DNA of 21,365 bases, taken from IMG/VR virus record IMGVR_UViG_3300021378_000195, positions 1 through 21,365 of that record. One strand, given 5' to 3'. Of the stretch, positions 7,801 to 14,656 are shown in pieces. The position numbers and the translations under genes are program-made. How positions within the stretch are numbered: position 1 is the stretch's first letter; every line of letters begins with the position of its first letter. The notes below the pieces were generated by a model. It ran no database searches. It had not been told where the DNA came from and saw only the letters and a program-made list of their open reading frames with translations. Source of the stretch: a virus.

Positions 7801-8698
7801 GCGTGATGCCAGCAGCCTTGGGCGAGATCCCGTCGATTGTCTTGCCCGTCTGAGCCACACGGCGAATGACGGCCAAGCCTTCGTCACCGCGACCCTTGCC
7901 AACCTTGCCGACCAGACGGCCAGCAGAGTTAAGGCGCACCGCAGAGAACCCTTTTTCTGAAACTTTGCCGATCTTGCTGGTGAGAGGCAGGTAAACGGAC
8001 TTGTCACCCCAACCCCAGTAGACGCCCGCCTTCTTCACGCCCAACGCTTCACGCGTCACGTCGTCAAGACCGACGTGACCGAACTTGGCGACATGTGCCG
8101 CAACATCGTCCGACATGCCAAGCTTGGCGGCTTGCTTGACCAGCCCCTCGCGACCCAGCTTGCCCATCACCATGTTCGACTTCATGGCCGCGCCACCGAT
8201 GTAGCTGATCGGGTCAAGAGCAACGTCGCCCACAAAGCCAATCGCACGGTCAACCCACTTGTTGCCAGTTACGTCACCCAGCAACTCGCCCATGCCGTAA
8301 TTCGCGTCAGTCAGCTTGTCCCAGTTGGAACGCTGGTCAACGAGCTTCCCGTTCTCCATCTGCGTGCCGAACTCGCGGCCCATGACGCCTTCGGCAACTT
8401 CCTCGAATGCGAGGGTGCCCAAGTTGGAAACGAAATCAAGACCCTTAGCTGCCCCGCCAAGAACGGTGCCCAAGCCGCCCATGATTGCGCCGCCAATACT
8501 GGTGTCGCCGCCACCGCCTTGACCGCCTTCCCAGTTGCGGTTCAGCAGATCCTCGGTACTCATGCCAGACCCAGTTAACGGCCTCATTCGAGGCGCAGGG
8601 GCAGGAGGGGGTGGAGGCCCGCCATAGAGCGAGCCTTGCCCGTTCCGTTGCTGCCCGAGTTGACGCGCTAACGCCTGATCGCGATTGACGATTGCCAT
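1829..8698 (-). CDS. Giant internal virion (ejection) protein, 2289 aa
   Basis: By position and architecture this is the giant ejected protein of a podovirus, analogous to (not demonstrably homologous with) T7 gp16. The N-terminus has a polyproline run (28-36) and a Gly-rich hydrophobic stretch (67-98, IGGAIMGGLGTVLGGAAKGLDF) that could insert in a membrane. A segment, WVDRAIGFVGDVALDPISYIGGA (148-170), resembles a motif of other giant phage virion proteins, as does GYLPHR near 395. Long coiled coils run about 550-950 and 1560-1750, and a disordered Pro/Asp-rich part lies about 1240-1370. Near the C-terminus are TPGFHLRNFMGATFMNF (about 1920-1940) and IPFYMFMSRNLPLQIEQMWRRP (about 2070-2090), typical of the conserved C-terminal module in such proteins. 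I see no clear lysozyme, protease HExxH or RNA polymerase motif. The start is fixed by the promoter-like motif 16 nt upstream. Confidence 0.8.
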   Translation of the reverse strand: MAIVNRDQALARQLGQQRNGQGSLYGGPPPPPAPAPRMRPLTGSGMSTEDLLNRNWEGGQGGGGDTSIGGAIMGGLGTVLGGAAKGLDFVSNLGTLAFEEVAEGVMGREFGTQMENGKLVDQRSNWDKLTDANYGMGELLGDVTGNKWVDRAIGFVGDVALDPISYIGGAAMKSNMVMGKLGREGLVKQAAKLGMSDDVAAHVAKFGHVGLDDVTREALGVKKAGVYWGWGDKSVYLPLTSKIGKVSEKGFSAVRLNSAGRLVGKVGKGRGDEGLAVIRRVAQTGKTIDGISPKAAGITLEMIDKFKGVAGSAAEPYARLAQKQFQGFDDATRTRVTKEIESLNIGWDFKTMGGSADPAKLAKLSPEAQSVIALRDLVYSNVREATGEALDMGFRGPGYLPHRSTKEAWDFFGDDSATRTMLNGGSTEAGQDAAQTRAFTAGKTVDIKGRKVTFDDASIEDINAKLTEAFPEAGGIKFVEDNAVVLMERYIGEMSRVQGHHAMLMHALDMGELGSVKHMTTEMVRGAQNLTKNKQVADFLKKELVNRAEHESYLLGEAARVGKEISKALDDSLVRLVDEAAEEHKELIGVTKTIKQQLSAHDKGRKGAEKAIRETFTAERTRLSKQVDDLVAVKADLDNNIAVTKQAIADGYTQETAQVRKLLDTWIKKSNHHAEKIGMDTQAIEGLTELDEMYGFVMSQTGRMEEISSSPQLLMEFFTDLKGTKIVTGQEKLFEEIPLDRWAMDAATENQAKLDILMRDGTFSGWEQALEDLADGSMHPLLNQGRPEITSRLNQSQLDTVDDAIESQQQHIWKQRGDWEDTADKTLWSDVQQNKDLRALNGQAVAARDKTTKTLQSNRSNAEVNKGTLANAVKNLRSASDDAAESIYPQAPPEGWNNMAYADHMAFDAANAERVAISREKLLVQYLEMENRTMYLVAEHMNAPTLADDFGGLSDEVFEAFEYMKEVRGNLDELDVWLASNGPMGSGEWINATALGSDAHRLRQKRWIVADTQEQLNRHTSKDALNDSRTLVDQSVLDDSMEFARQRNMEVRVGDRTATLGSRNQSLLPYDAEAAQISRTPGLGFYGPQRPTPVFPETHAPGNLANARVLDRRVLAQNVAFLESLHKKQGVYRKVQQFVDDDGVTRVKYRTTETEVPVFANPKTVDELDADIAELTATVRGHQNEIDDLSDIPTTGRMDPDNIDLSILKVTRSFFDGLDASVNDAQSVAKKLQNKRRKDFPQVDTPSHNPNRWQKGKPGRPDNAPDPVKHPRYKGDYDSWSTDAKVAYDYNNDMLRIAHTEGQPWHELATENRSARQVMDDWFELGREPNSTKYMPDAPFGQTWKQTPPWSRRGDGGIEAGILESGAARVTDDGITGSEQLTSSIGEQLRYSARNTVGGEDARHLPGSSDDAQELLGMGLRSADERYGDELGADFLEQIGAGGTRNAGLDLATQERHARQAANSAEKTRDDLLESLGMTNEIVQQAHGQGVARQLDVLLWTKVDESSDFQKRFGTDGEVVTPRQLQKRVAEKYGNDFEAYKADHPNTRARDFFTPDGKKSGGISYTEAGEVLGGAAQKFRHGSKTFEKFMGKSGSYERQMSYMKAQDILERMTPEARASVYDYARQIASWERKLNIVNRDVAQKQLDELTALRAEQADIGERMSRAVGYGQRAQTKFENDLAKLEASSPLPAMTDDLRRLEAAVAPMADDGEFGLNKLAAVENALGKREAEQIAELDGVRAAIVADQVDATEHAVWGKDRLAKLRAIKKKKGKKADNQKWDVPADELSVRRDQFENIIRLSLAEAPDDHAMKMTARLMDNYENQLKGVKEFADQTEQIDGLYQKALAGSKDGGEGFNLDMQRAFLDGYERLNSKMFPGMADMSIDSVVKKNVENWMSAMGDDLDLKWFDEATQVFKSYATMTPGFHLRNFMGATFMNFADGVKVKDVRSATKHWRGYVNDPENYIKNLGPEDQHVKDAFEAVFAVGAGGSFDPGEIGTGAVKAWKGLKNNKATRMSRRYGEDLVEGPVRLAAALNTTSGGGGMSMAASRVKRLHFDYSDLSSLDQKMKRVIPFYMFMSRNLPLQIEQMWRRPKAYAVYNHFMNNFDESDDNSLMPKYLKDAGAIVMGGSWFGDKSKDFVFAPDLQHSNLMQDIMAFSGQGEQGIPIVDGLLASGNPLVTKPIEVAFNHSGFRGGDAFFDKKQDKYGNWVDKSGQEQALERIMYGIEGVLTPTGTAKGLLGINPLGSEDSKARLEDRQLQKALNYLGLPFKQLGDYERDSERRRQGREGE

Positions 8699-8725
8699 AT
8701 GTAATAGCCTTTTTTGTCCCTATCG
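8699..8725 (-). promoter_or_regulatory. Phage promoter-like motif, copy F (before giant virion protein)
   Basis: GGGACA (complement of 8715-8720) is followed by AAAAAGGCTATTACAT and then the ATG of the giant gene, 16 nt later. The TAG stop of the upstream gene (8722-8720) shares its last G with the first G of the motif. There is only a weak purine stretch and no proper Shine-Dalgarno. Confidence 0.65.
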
Positions 8726-9955
8726 GCGCAACATCATGTTGGCGAGAATGCTCATTGCCTGGTCCGACTGCCTGGTGCGACCAGACTGCCTTTCAAGACC
8801 CACCAAGAAGTTTTCCTTGTACGCCGCGTCAGTTGACTTACCCCTCTTCTCCGCTGCACGACGCATCTTCGACCTGTCAGCAGGAGTGATCGGAGGTGTT
8901 TCCATAGCGTCCTCGTAGGCGCGATCCAGTTGACGCCAGTTACCACCCTGGTTACCCAACTGCGACCCAGTGTTTCCCCGCATCTCTGCAAGAACAGGAG
9001 CCATTTCGTCCTGCGGGTACGTCGTGACTCGGGCGTTACGGCTACCTGCGTCGTTCACGCCAGGAACAATGTCCTCGTACTCCATCTGTACTGGCGTCTG
9101 CGCCCAATCACGCGACAAACCCTGACCAGAGATCGGGTCCAACTCTTTCATCGTCTGTGGAGGCTGATATTCCCTAATGAGCTTCGCCGCCTGGGACGTG
9201 CTGTCTTGGATCAACTCCGTACCGTTCGTGACCTCGGGATTCAGGCTTATCTCTTCAACAGCTTCATCGAAAGCGTCATTCGGACCAACGAGTCGCTTAC
9301 TGGCGACTCGGAAGTCCTCCTGAGCCTGCTTGTAATCCATTTCGTCTTGCGCTGCATCTTGACGCAACTGGTCAATGTTGTCCGAGAAGTAGTTGTCAGG
9401 TGTCGGGTCCGTAGAAATACCCATCGCATTGAGTTGCTTCGCCGTTTCCGAAGGCTCAAATGTCGCGTTGGCACGCTGCCGCTCATACTGCTTGATCTCG
9501 GCAACCTGGGGAGCAAGCTCCTTGGCTGTGCTCAATAGCGCCTTGTAACGGGGATTAGCGTCAGCACCGACAAGCAACTGCCCGCGCTCGTCGGAGATGG
9601 CGTCTTCCCCGTTGGGGAACTCGGCGTTGTACTGGGCAATAGCAGCCTGTTCAGGCAAATAACCCTCTTGCAGCGCAATCAACATGCTGTCCAAGAGGCC
9701 ACCCTCGGCGTACTGATCCAGCAGTGCCGTGTTTGGAGGCTCTTTATCGAACGACGACTCAGGCTCCAACAGGCCGTAGTCGAACGTCCCGTTGATAATT
9801 GCCATCAGCGGATTCCCCGCCAAGCCCAACTGATCTTCGAGCAGCTTCATGTTCTGGATCTCTGAGCCGACATCTATCGGCTGGTACGTCTGCTTCGACC
9901 CGTAATACTCAGGCAAGCCTTCCAAAATCATCCGCAGCAACTGTTCGTCGTCCAT
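8720..9955 (-). CDS. Putative internal virion protein C (411 aa)
   Basis: No family recognised by eye. The product is soluble, acidic and mostly helical, with charged coiled-coil-prone stretches at about 140-235 (KELAPQVAEIKQYERQRA, QDEMDYKQAQEDFRVASKRL). Its Arg/Gln-rich C-terminus ends in a short helix, QAMSILANMMLRR. The N-terminus (MDDEQLLRMILEGLPEYYGS) may be an amphipathic docking helix. ATG at 9955 overlaps the TGA of gene B (TGATG). It sits between two other candidate ejection proteins and directly before the giant one, so a role in the internal core or DNA-ejection complex is the best inference. A structural chaperone for the giant protein is the main alternative. Confidence 0.7.
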   Translation of the reverse strand: MDDEQLLRMILEGLPEYYGSKQTYQPIDVGSEIQNMKLLEDQLGLAGNPLMAIINGTFDYGLLEPESSFDKEPPNTALLDQYAEGGLLDSMLIALQEGYLPEQAAIAQYNAEFPNGEDAISDERGQLLVGADANPRYKALLSTAKELAPQVAEIKQYERQRANATFEPSETAKQLNAMGISTDPTPDNYFSDNIDQLRQDAAQDEMDYKQAQEDFRVASKRLVGPNDAFDEAVEEISLNPEVTNGTELIQDSTSQAAKLIREYQPPQTMKELDPISGQGLSRDWAQTPVQMEYEDIVPGVNDAGSRNARVTTYPQDEMAPVLAEMRGNTGSQLGNQGGNWRQLDRAYEDAMETPPITPADRSKMRRAAEKRGKSTDAAYKENFLVGLERQSGRTRQSDQAMSILANMMLRR

Positions 9956-11088
9956 CAGTAGCTCCCGTTCAGAAGGCCAGCTACGTCGTAGCCAGACAAG
10001 TCTTGGTCAGCTTGAAGCCCGTACTGCAACAACTGCTGCGCGAGTTGGAAGACCTCGTTGTCGCGTGCGTTGTCGGCAGCAGTCTGCTGCTGGGCGTATG
10101 CGGCTTCGGCGGCGAGTTGCCGCTGCCTGTAAGCCTCTTCCTTGTCCTGCTGTGCTTTCGCGGCAGCAGCAAGCTGGATCATCTCTTCCGACTCGATCTG
10201 ACGTTTCTCGTTAACAGCCATCGTCATACGGTCAGCGTTCATTCGGGCGTTCGACTGGTCAGTGTTCGCCTCCATCGCGCCGCCATAGTTCGACCAGAAC
10301 GAGTTCAGCAAAGCCATGTCGTCCTCGGCCTGCAACTGTTTCGCCTCAGCGAAACCGTCACCCATTCCCTGAGCGCGAAGTAGAGCAGCGATCTGAGCGT
10401 CGCGAGCCTGCACCTGCACTGGGTTGTAGTCGCGGAAAGAGTTCTCGCTCATCTCGGGGATGGCACCAAACACTTCGTCTACATTTGACCTGCCTGCGGC
10501 TCCAAGCTCCCTGATCTTGTCGCTCATCAGGTCTTCTGGCGCAGGACCAAAGTCCTGCATTGGGGCGACCTTGTTGCGTCGGCGTCCGTTAATGAGAGCC
10601 ATCTGCTGGTCAGCGAAGCTCTTGAAGTTCTTAGGCCCGCCGTAGCCGCCACCGCCTCGGTAGCTGCCGCCAGGCCCAGGCCGATCAGGAACAGGCCCAG
10701 GCGGTCTTGGATCGTTCGGTCCACCAGGCAGCATCCCTACCTCCGCAAGTGCCGTTAAATCCAAGTAGTTGTAATTACGGCCACCCGATTTGTCCTGCTT
10801 GATGTGGTCGAAAATCTTCTGTTGGTCACCAACGAACCCCTCAGGGCCAGTCCCGCCGCTGTACCTATCCGCAGACAAACCAATGCTCTTCAAGTAGTCG
10901 TCGGACACGCTGCCTCTTGCCGCACCAATACCACGACCAGTGCTCGTTCCACGGTGAACCGATGACGATGGGTTCGGGTTGCGGGTTTCGCCCGCTCGCG
11001 TTCCTGCCGACGACGGAGCAGCAGTGTCGCTCCGAGTGATCGTCGTGGGGTTCTGACCCTTGCTTCTTAAAAACTCTTCACGCGTCAT
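9955..11088 (-). CDS. Putative internal virion protein B (377 aa)
   Basis: The N-terminal 60 residues are Ser/Thr/Pro-rich and probably disordered. Residues about 55-120 form a small folded region (DDYLKSIGLSADRYSGG...FDHIKQDK...YLDLTALAEVGML), and 122-150 is a Pro/Gly-rich linker (PNDPRPPGPVPDRPGPGG). From about 230 on there is a long Ala/Gln/Glu-rich helix likely to be a coiled coil (EEMIQLAAAAKAQQDKEEAYRQRQLAAEAAYAQQQ), typical of podoviral core proteins such as those of the T7 gp14/gp15 type. It starts 2 nt after the stop of gene A and overlaps gene C. The family is not recognised, and the role is inferred from position and composition. Confidence 0.7.
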   Translation of the reverse strand: MTREEFLRSKGQNPTTITRSDTAAPSSAGTRAGETRNPNPSSSVHRGTSTGRGIGAARGSVSDDYLKSIGLSADRYSGGTGPEGFVGDQQKIFDHIKQDKSGGRNYNYLDLTALAEVGMLPGGPNDPRPPGPVPDRPGPGGSYRGGGGYGGPKNFKSFADQQMALINGRRRNKVAPMQDFGPAPEDLMSDKIRELGAAGRSNVDEVFGAIPEMSENSFRDYNPVQVQARDAQIAALLRAQGMGDGFAEAKQLQAEDDMALLNSFWSNYGGAMEANTDQSNARMNADRMTMAVNEKRQIESEEMIQLAAAAKAQQDKEEAYRQRQLAAEAAYAQQQTAADNARDNEVFQLAQQLLQYGLQADQDLSGYDVAGLLNGSY

Positions 11089-11090
11089 AA

Positions 11091-11516
11091 CTATCCAATC
11101 AAAGGTCGAAGAGAGTTGATGCCAGCAGCCGTCTGAGTGATCTGCATGGCCTTCTGGTTTTCCAACTCGGCCAGCGCCTGGTCATAGCTGGCTCTGTACA
11201 TGCGGTCCTGCATGTCGTACTGGTTTTGGGTGTCCATTCCCGCCTGGTTGATCTGGCCCACCTGATCGGCGTAGTCGCCCGTAAATTGCTGCAACGCCCG
11301 CTTGTAAACACCCGAATTACCTAAACCTCGCGAGGCATAGTTACTCGTCACTCTCGGCGTCTGACGCTGGAAGTTCTTTCGAGCGTCGCCGCGCTGCTGC
11401 ATGTTCTGCTTCGTGGCACGCTGACGCCCAAAGTTATTGCTGGCCTTCTGCGCGGCATAGGAGTTTTCAATACTCCGACGCTGCGAGAGGTTGTTAGCCA
11501 TCAAGTTTGAGTCCAT
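11091..11516 (-). CDS. Putative internal virion protein A (141 aa)
   Basis: A small basic, Gln/Asn/Arg-rich helical protein. The region of residues about 52-80 (RQTPRVTSNYASRGLGNSGVYKRAL) resembles the conserved YxxRGLxxSG element of small internal virion proteins in podoviruses. It is followed by a coiled-coil-prone C-terminus with many Gln and a final hydrophobic turn. It is the first gene of a unit led by promoter-like motif E. The ATG at 11516 is 16 nt after GGGACA, the same distance as in other units, which favours this start over the ATG five codons later. It probably assembles with B, C and the giant protein, an inference from gene order. Confidence 0.7.
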   Translation of the reverse strand: MDSNLMANNLSQRRSIENSYAAQKASNNFGRQRATKQNMQQRGDARKNFQRQTPRVTSNYASRGLGNSGVYKRALQQFTGDYADQVGQINQAGMDTQNQYDMQDRMYRASYDQALAELENQKAMQITQTAAGINSLRPLIG

Positions 11517-11543
11517 TACTAATAAGCCCTTCTGTCCCTAATC
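11517..11543 (-). promoter_or_regulatory. Phage promoter-like motif, copy E (before internal virion proteins)
   Basis: GATTAGGGACA (GGGACA complement of 11533-11538) is followed by GAAGGGCTTATTAGTA and ATG exactly 16 nt after GGGACA. The TGA of the upstream appendage gene lies immediately before the motif. No hairpin terminator is visible between the two units, so some read-through is expected. Confidence 0.65.
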
Positions 11544-12351
11544 AGCCGACAAACACAGCGGATAGAAACGAGTGGTCCGAACCGTTGCAACCAAAAGCGC
11601 CAGCACTGCCGTTGGCCTGACGGACCTTGACCTTGAAATCAAGCGTGTTGTTTGCAGGCGCAGCCACAATCCAGACGTTGTTCAACGTGAAGCGGTCGCC
11701 CACTGTCGGGTTAGCTGGTGCCCACACCATCGTGTTCAACTGCAACACGTCATCGACATACAGTTCCCCGACAAACGGATTGAGCGCACCGCCGTCGACC
11801 TGGGCGACAGAGAGGTCAATCGTGACGCTGACGATGTACACGCCAGCTTTCGTGTTCGTAATGTTGCCCGTATCAAGGAACGTCTGCACGTTGCTCGTCG
11901 TGTTCAGCGTCCCTGAATAACTCAAGTCGGTGGTGAATTGGGTTTCGACACCCACCCCATCCGCATAAGTGTTCGCCGCCGAAATAGCAGCCGCCTGAGC
12001 AGCGTCAGCCTTCGTTGTCGCATCTGTGGCCGCAGAAGCCAACGTCGCAGCGTCACCATCAGTTCGTGCAGTGTTAGCGGCAGCAACCGCAGCAGTCTGC
12101 GCTGCGTCGTTCGCAGTGACCGTTGCAGAGATCGCAGCATCCGCAACATCCATCTGACCCTTCGTTGCCGCATGAGCATCCGCGGTTCCCGCACCAGGCA
12201 ACGTCAACGCACCAGTCAAAGCCCGAGCGCCATCAACAGTGAAAACATCATTGTTGATGAACGTCTTCAACGCCTCAAAGTTTGCCTGAATCGGGCGAGG
12301 GTCAAGCGTCTGACCGCCAGCAATGTTGTTAGGCAGGTTTACATTTGACAT
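11542..12351 (-). CDS. Tail appendage / receptor-binding candidate, C1q-like C-terminus (269 aa)
   Basis: Three parts are visible. Residues 1-40 (MSNVNLPNNIAGGQTLDPRPIQANFEALKTFIN) match the usual N-terminal attachment segment of phage tail appendages. Residues about 50-135 are Ala/Thr/Asp-rich with repeated A-A-x-x-A spacing, as in trimeric coiled-coil stalks. Residues about 140-269 alternate beta-strand patterns (GVYIVSVTIDLSV, GELYVDDVLQLNTMVW, RFTLNNVWIVAAPANNTLDFKVKV, SFLSAVFVG) typical of a C1q/TNF-like trimeric jelly roll. It probably binds a cell-surface ligand. The start is ATG at 12351, which overlaps the TGA of the tail hub gene (TGATG). The 50-codon upstream extension would lie inside that gene and is rejected. 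Confidence 0.8.
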   Translation of the reverse strand: MSNVNLPNNIAGGQTLDPRPIQANFEALKTFINNDVFTVDGARALTGALTLPGAGTADAHAATKGQMDVADAAISATVTANDAAQTAAVAAANTARTDGDAATLASAATDATTKADAAQAAAISAANTYADGVGVETQFTTDLSYSGTLNTTSNVQTFLDTGNITNTKAGVYIVSVTIDLSVAQVDGGALNPFVGELYVDDVLQLNTMVWAPANPTVGDRFTLNNVWIVAAPANNTLDFKVKVRQANGSAGAFGCNGSDHSFLSAVFVG

Positions 12352-13994
12352 CAGCGAATCCTCCGCATGATCGACTTCCAAATAAGAGCGGTCAAGCCCC
12401 AGGTCTTTCCAAGCTCCCCATGAAGCTCCATCTGGATCGAGGACGCATTCCCCAGCCCACCAGAGCGCTCCAGCGACGAACCCTTTGCGGGCGTACCCCA
12501 AAGAGCGGTCGCATTGTCATCCCACGAACCACCAACAGGTGGTGTCTCCAGCGACGCATCAGTGCCGTCCCACTGAGGGTCCAACACCCAAAGCAGGCCA
12601 GACGACTTCGGCGTGAACGTCATCGTTCGCGTCCGACGCGCAGCGGTTTCTTCCAAGTTGTGGAAGATGTGCAAAGTCAGCTCGTACGGGATATCTGTTT
12701 CCCGAACAATCAGGTCTGGACGCTTCCAACGCTTCTTGATGGTCGGATAGCCCGAGTCTTGCCAGGCGGTTCTGAGGACGGTCGGGAAGTCGATTGCCAC
12801 CCCGTTCAACGTGTCGGTCGGCACCTCCACGGCATCGAGCCGCACCACCGTCGCCTCTGCCCGAGAGCAGCCCAGCGGAGTACCAGACGACGCTGACCCA
12901 GTGATGGGAGCGATAGCGACACCAGACCCAGCGCGCCACAACATCCAGGCACCCAGCGACGGGTCCAGCACAAACACCGATGTGGCCGAAGTCGGCGCAC
13001 CATTCTCGTTGTAAGGGACGGACCAGTACAGCTTCTGGTTGGCCCAACCCAACCATTGAAGCGACGCATCCTGATTGAAGTCGCCACCCGTCTTGAACGA
13101 GGGACGCAAAGATTCCGAAACTTCAGTGATGGAATCGGGGCCAATCGAGTACACGCCGTCAGGCCATGAAACGAAGTAGACGTTCGACTCTGATCGTGTC
13201 AGGCATTGCCTGTTCGACGCACCCACCGTCTTTGTGACGTTGGCCTTCGCGAACGTGTCAGGGTTGGAGCCGTACAGCGCCCACACAGCAGAGGGGAAGA
13301 ACACCAGCAGGTGGTCGCGGTAAGGGACGATGCCAGTGATCGGCCCGCCGCCTTCGGGGAAGTCGATGTAATCGAGGAGCGCCCAAGAGTCAGGATCGTT
13401 TGGGTGTGAGAAACGGAGGCGGTGAGGGTGCTGGTTGCCGCCCTCAAGTGTGCTGGCAACCCACAGGTAGCCGTCGTGGATCGCAACGAAGTCGGCCTTC
13501 GGCATTTGCCCGCCGACAGGTGCCGTGTAATCGTTTGACCAGTTCGACGCAGCATCGGTTAACGCAGTCCATGTTCCGTTCGACCATTCTTGCCCGACGT
13601 TGGCTGTCCCGCAGGCAACGTAAAGATCAGATCCCCAAGGTGCGAAGTCAGCGCCGTGAGGCACTGCACTGGCGACGACGCCAGGTGCTTTGACGAACGC
13701 GCCGCCGTCGTTGGAGGCCCATAGCTCGCCGTTGAGTCCGATGGTGTTGGATACGAACTGCCATTCGGAGCCGTCGCCTAAAACATGGGAGTACAGGGCG
13801 CGCGGGTTCCATGAAGTCGCAGCGACGGTCTGCCAGTCAACCCAGCCTCTCCGTGAGCGAGCACCGAACGACGGGTCAACGTCCATGTTCAACATCCACG
13901 GCGACTGACCTTCTGCGACCTTTAGTTGGTCGGCGCGAAGGTTCAGCCCACCAGTGAAGGCTGCTGTGGTGTCAAGTTGGACGCTGTTAGCCAT
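12351..13994 (-). CDS. Tail hub/nozzle protein, beta-propeller type (547 aa)
   Basis: Probable closure and tail-tip protein below the portal-adaptor, comparable to P22 gp10 or T7 gp12. The N-terminal GGLNLRADQLKVAEGQSPWMLNMDV (residues 15-39) matches the usual opening of such proteins, where the phage binds its target and adaptor. Repeated beta-propeller blades follow, with GSDLYVACG, HDGYLWVA, LRFSHPNDPDSWALLDYIDFPEGGGPITGIVPYRDHLLVFFPSAVWALYG (about 190-240), and NVYFVSWPDGVYSIG. The C-terminal third is a beta-rich domain (KRWKRPDLIVRETDIPYELTLHIF). ATG at 13994 overlaps the TAA of the adaptor gene (TAATG). Function is assigned by pattern and neighbourhood, and the exact subfamily is not resolved. 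Confidence 0.8.
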   Translation of the reverse strand: MANSVQLDTTAAFTGGLNLRADQLKVAEGQSPWMLNMDVDPSFGARSRRGWVDWQTVAATSWNPRALYSHVLGDGSEWQFVSNTIGLNGELWASNDGGAFVKAPGVVASAVPHGADFAPWGSDLYVACGTANVGQEWSNGTWTALTDAASNWSNDYTAPVGGQMPKADFVAIHDGYLWVASTLEGGNQHPHRLRFSHPNDPDSWALLDYIDFPEGGGPITGIVPYRDHLLVFFPSAVWALYGSNPDTFAKANVTKTVGASNRQCLTRSESNVYFVSWPDGVYSIGPDSITEVSESLRPSFKTGGDFNQDASLQWLGWANQKLYWSVPYNENGAPTSATSVFVLDPSLGAWMLWRAGSGVAIAPITGSASSGTPLGCSRAEATVVRLDAVEVPTDTLNGVAIDFPTVLRTAWQDSGYPTIKKRWKRPDLIVRETDIPYELTLHIFHNLEETAARRTRTMTFTPKSSGLLWVLDPQWDGTDASLETPPVGGSWDDNATALWGTPAKGSSLERSGGLGNASSIQMELHGELGKTWGLTALIWKSIMRRIR

Positions 13995-14656
13995 TAGAGC
14001 GAATCAAAGCCGAAGCGCTGGTTGAGTGTCTGCGGGCCGAAGCCCTGGTGCTCGCCACCGTTGAGCACAATCGGACGGTATGTCGGGGGACGGTCGATGT
14101 CTTTCGCCATGTCCTCGATGACCAACTGCCAGCGACGCATGTACTGGGTTTCGAGTTCGGCGTCTTCTTGCTGCGCGTACACCAACGAAACGGCGTAATG
14201 CAGCACGGCCATGTGGAGCCGTTCGTCAAGATCGACCTCTTGAGCGGTGTCGCCAAGCCAGGCGTAATTGGGCAAACGCCAGCCCCGAATCGAGATGGTT
14301 GTCTCGGCATTCGGCTTGGGCCACAGGTACACCTGACGCCCCCAAATGGAGTACGCGCCAGGACGCCCTGAGCGGCTCGCATACGCCTCCTCAGCGAAGC
14401 TCTGGTCAATGTTGTTCAAACGCTCGTTTGAACGCAGAGAAGCGATCTCAGCGACATCTACAGGTAGCGCAGCGGACTGGGTGTCCGCAGGAACCGTGAT
14501 AGTCCACGAAGACTGATATGCGGGCCATTGGCGGCGCTGCGCCGCAGTCCGCTCGAAAGCTTCCTGCAAGAACATGTGCGCCATCTGGTCGGTTACATCG
14601 ACATCATCGAGGTCTGTCTGCGTACGCATCGCGTCAACGAGTTCATCTCGATTCAT
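13994..14656 (-). CDS. Head-tail adaptor protein (220 aa)
   Basis: Probable connector ring protein attached below the portal, like P22 gp4 or T7 gp11. The N-terminal helices (MNRDELVDAMRTQTDL..., FLQEAFERTAAQRRQWPAY) are followed by the beta motif typical of this family. They contain TITVPADTQSAALPVDVAEIASLRS and SIWGRQVYLWPKPNAETTISIRGWRLP (about 100-128), then a helical part with HMAVLHYAVSLVYAQQEDAELETQYMRRW. I choose ATG at 14656 because AGGAAGG lies 8 nt upstream. The in-frame GTG at 14665 sits directly on that site. The gene begins inside the last codons of the upstream small Cys/His gene, so the two are probably translationally coupled. Confidence 0.85.
   Translation of the reverse strand: MNRDELVDAMRTQTDLDDVDVTDQMAHMFLQEAFERTAAQRRQWPAYQSSWTITVPADTQSAALPVDVAEIASLRSNERLNNIDQSFAEEAYASRSGRPGAYSIWGRQVYLWPKPNAETTISIRGWRLPNYAWLGDTAQEVDLDERLHMAVLHYAVSLVYAQQEDAELETQYMRRWQLVIEDMAKDIDRPPTYRPIVLNGGEHQGFGPQTLNQRFGFDSL

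Noticed and set aside
8317-8322. Additional GGGACA hexamers on the minus strand (also 1465-1470 and 13605-13610)
   Set aside because: They lie inside coding sequence, lack the downstream GC/TATT part and have no gene start nearby.
1829-8698. Virion RNA polymerase or lytic transglycosylase within the giant protein
   Set aside because: I looked for the single-subunit polymerase motifs, HExxH and lysozyme-like catalytic patterns and saw none convincing. A profile search would be needed to exclude them.
12352-12501. Upstream extension of the appendage gene by 50 codons
   Set aside because: It lies wholly inside the tail hub gene. The ATG at 12351 overlaps that gene's stop (TGATG) and opens with a typical appendage N-terminus.
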